A stretch of 64,000 nucleotides of DNA from NCBI GenBank assembly GCA_028278525.1, contig JANQEE010000039.1:62001-126000 (forward strand), in the 5' to 3' direction. The DNA is from Minwuiaceae bacterium (lineage in GTDB: Bacteria; Pseudomonadota; Alphaproteobacteria; Minwuiales; Minwuiaceae). The notes under the pieces were generated by a model that ran no database searches, was not told where the DNA came from, and worked only from the letters and a program-made list of their open reading frames with translations. Positions 62,240-64,000 of this stretch are shown piece by piece (within the stretch, counting starts at the first letter, position 1; every line of letters begins with the position of its first letter). The translations under genes were made by a program, and so were the position numbers.

Positions 62240-62758
62240 ATGGCAACCACGCTTGCCGATTTCGCGCATGTCAAAGATACACGGCTGCGAACGCTGCTCT
62301 CGGTCTGGCTGGAGGCGCGCGGCGACCGGATGATGCCGACCCGCAACGATATCGACCCGGCGGCGGCAGAAGCGCTCGGCTCTTTTCTTTGGCTCTGCGA
62401 CTACGAGCACCGGGAACGGCGCTTCCATTACCGCATGGCCGGCGCCGGCATCGCAAACCGATACCGGGACATCGTTGTCGGAAAGTATCTGGATGAGTTG
62501 CTGACCGGCAGGGCTCTCACCCGCGTGACGGCTTACTTTTCCAAAGTCTTGGATGAACCCAGCATCGGCTTCATCGGCGGTCGGCTCTATTCGGACTCGA
62601 AAGCGCCGACGCAGGGCGAGCGCCTTGCCCTGCCTCTGTCCGACGACGATGGTTCGGCGCATATGATTCTCGGCGCCACGGTCGAGACCGAGAGTGAATC
62701 GGACACAGATGCCGACGTCCCCGACCGGCAGATCATCGTCTTCACGCCCGTCTATTGA
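62240..62758 (+). CDS. PAS_5-family sensory/hypothetical protein (second copy)
   Basis: This 172-residue protein (from the ATG at 62240; a TTG at 62204 with GAGGA upstream is an alternative start) has LLSVWLEARGDRMMPTRNDI, YRMAGAGIANRYRDIV and LPLSDDDGSAHMILGATVET. It is the same family as 15102-15575, with about a third similar positions in the core. The C-terminus has an acidic tract (ETESESDTDADVPD). It overlaps the 3' end of the PAS histidine kinase by 17 bases. No function is known for stand-alone members. Confidence 0.8.
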   Translation: MATTLADFAHVKDTRLRTLLSVWLEARGDRMMPTRNDIDPAAAEALGSFLWLCDYEHRERRFHYRMAGAGIANRYRDIVVGKYLDELLTGRALTRVTAYFSKVLDEPSIGFIGGRLYSDSKAPTQGERLALPLSDDDGSAHMILGATVETESESDTDADVPDRQIIVFTPVY

Positions 62759-64000
62759 CCGGCAACGCCTGATTCAACATCACGATGTCCTCGACGGACG
62801 CGATGGGAACGGTGAACGAAAACACCGTGCCACCGCCCGGATTGGCTTCGGCCCACAAACGTCCGCCATGCGCCTGAACGATGGACCGGCAGATCGACAG
62901 CCCGATTCCCATGCCGTTCGCCTTGGTGGTAAAAAACGGCTGGAACAGATGGGCCCTGGCCTCGTCGCTCAAGCCGCTGCCGGTATCCGATACGGAAACC
63001 TCGATCGCGTCGCCCGATACCTCGGCCGTCTTGACGGATAACTTCCGCACCTCAGAAGCGCCCATCGCCTCGATGCCGTTGCGGACGAGATTCAGGACCA
63101 CCTGCTGTATCTGAATTCTGTCGATCAAAACCGGCGGCGCCTCCACATTCTGGTCGAGCGAGACTTCGATGCCCTGGCCTTCGGTACCCGCCAGCGCCAG
63201 CGTGCAGGCTTCCTCGATCACCTGATTGACGTCTTCCTGGGTACGCTCCGTTTCGCCCTTTTCCAGGAAAGCGCGCAGATGCCGAATGATTTCGCCGGCG
63301 CGATCCGCCTGGACGATCGCTTTTTCCATGACGTCGGCAAGACTCAGCCCGAAATCCTTGTCCGACGCTTCCAGCAGCCGCTTCGCGGCCTGTACGTAGT
63401 TCATGATCGCGGAGAGCGGCTGGTTCAACTCGTGCGCCAGCGCCGACGACAATTGTCCGACCGTGCTGACGCGCGATACATGCAGCAATTCAGCCTGCAG
63501 CTCTTTCAATCGCGCGTCTCGCTCGCGCAACGCTTCCTGCGCGCGCACGCGGTCGCTGACGTCGCGGCCTTCCGGGATCAGCAAAATGACGTTGCCGGCA
63601 TCGTCGAATATGGGCTTGAGTGAAAAGTCGATCTCGATCGACCGCCCCGACGTTCCGACCATCGTATCCTCGTACCGGACGAATTCGCCGGCCGCCGCCG
63701 ACGCGATGGCAAGTTTCAGACGCTCTCGGGAATCGGAAGACCCGGACCACCAGGCCGTTTCCCAAAACGGGCAGCCGACCACGTCCTGCAAATGCTGTCC
63801 GGTGAAATCCAACGCCGTCTGGTTGACTTCCAGTACCGTGCCGTCGGGCTCCAGCAGCCCGATGAACTGGAAAGTCAGGTTGAAGATGGCCTGGAACCGC
63901 CGCCGGCTCTCGCGGAACCGGCCTTCCACCTGCTCGCGCTCGGCGATCTGCTCCCGCAGGCGGTCGTTGCTCGCAGCCAGCTCCGCCGTCCGTTCCCGAA
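62742..64000 (-). CDS. PAS-domain sensor histidine kinase, 5' end beyond window edge
   Basis: About 420 codons are visible and the frame is open to the right edge, so the N-terminal part is missing. A coiled coil (RERTAELAASNDRLREQIAE) precedes a PAS domain (FQAIFNLTFQFIGLLEPDGT), then a second coiled coil and HisKA with LSSALAHELNQPLSAIMNYV (phospho-His in AHELN). The ATPase domain has NLVRNGIEAM, DTGSGLSDEA, FQPFFTTKANGMGIGLSICR. It belongs to the FixL-like HPK4 group. The partner response regulator is not in the window. Signal unknown; the PAS shows no obvious haem His. Confidence 0.9.
   Translation of the reverse strand, partial: RERTAELAASNDRLREQIAEREQVEGRFRESRRRFQAIFNLTFQFIGLLEPDGTVLEVNQTALDFTGQHLQDVVGCPFWETAWWSGSSDSRERLKLAIASAAAGEFVRYEDTMVGTSGRSIEIDFSLKPIFDDAGNVILLIPEGRDVSDRVRAQEALRERDARLKELQAELLHVSRVSTVGQLSSALAHELNQPLSAIMNYVQAAKRLLEASDKDFGLSLADVMEKAIVQADRAGEIIRHLRAFLEKGETERTQEDVNQVIEEACTLALAGTEGQGIEVSLDQNVEAPPVLIDRIQIQQVVLNLVRNGIEAMGASEVRKLSVKTAEVSGDAIEVSVSDTGSGLSDEARAHLFQPFFTTKANGMGIGLSICRSIVQAHGGRLWAEANPGGGTVFSFTVPIASVEDIVMLNQALPVNRRA

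Overview
The window reads as high-GC alphaproteobacterial chromosome, most like a Rhodospirillales-type free-living or marine heterotroph. The support is a DctBD-controlled TRAP dicarboxylate transporter, two PAS_5-type sensory proteins, many acyl-CoA dehydrogenases, a LiuR-like MerR regulator and high-GC third positions. The genus cannot be fixed from the sequence alone. No rRNA, tRNA, phage, insertion sequence or CRISPR array was found.

Layout. 1-5.8 kb: lytic transglycosylase (cut by the edge), small hypotheticals, a GT-C membrane protein and dusA. 6-8.5 kb: a GMC (choline dehydrogenase-like) oxidoreductase with a TetR regulator. 8.6-15.1 kb: dctB-dctD-dctP-dctQ-dctM, a complete C4-dicarboxylate sensing and uptake locus. 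15.1-22.8 kb: a PAS_5 protein, a pimeloyl-CoA dehydrogenase-like pair, a four-domain rhodanese with a cysteine dioxygenase, YjbQ, and a homocysteine methyltransferase facing a LysR regulator. 22.9-29.9 kb: TauE permease, YejA-like binding protein, a DhlA-like haloalkane dehalogenase overlapping a hot-dog thioesterase, a dienoyl-CoA isomerase, an aspartoacylase-family deacylase and a MaoC hydratase. 30-32.3 kb: small and secreted proteins and an orphan MlaC.

32.5-43.9 kb: a catabolic block of acyl-CoA ligase, SCP2 protein, enoyl-CoA-reductase-like SDR, two tandem-duplicated acyl-CoA dehydrogenases around a biotin-dependent carboxylase beta subunit, a crotonase, the biotin-bearing alpha subunit and a third acyl-CoA dehydrogenase. 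The order and subunit types resemble geranyl-CoA (Atu) or methylcrotonyl-CoA (Liu) carboxylase pathways, without an HMG-CoA lyase. 43.9-50.9 kb: VTT membrane protein, a P450 plus aromatic-amino-acid-decarboxylase pair facing an IclR regulator, a lipoprotein, a kinase-fold protein and a TetR regulator. 50.9-60.9 kb: a six-gene beta-oxidation operon (two thiolases, two hydroxyacyl-CoA dehydrogenase/hydratase fusions, two acyl-CoA dehydrogenases). 61-64 kb: LiuR-like MerR regulator, Mpo1-like DUF962 protein, a second PAS_5 protein and a PAS histidine kinase cut by the right edge.

The strongest regulatory link is a near-identical promoter-embedded palindrome placed both in front of the carboxylase block (34.7 kb) and between the MerR gene and the Mpo1-like gene (61.6 kb). 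It suggests one regulon spanning carboxylase-dependent branched acyl-CoA catabolism, the regulator itself and possibly the beta-oxidation operon. Several large perfect palindromes sit between genes and look like dispersed repeats.
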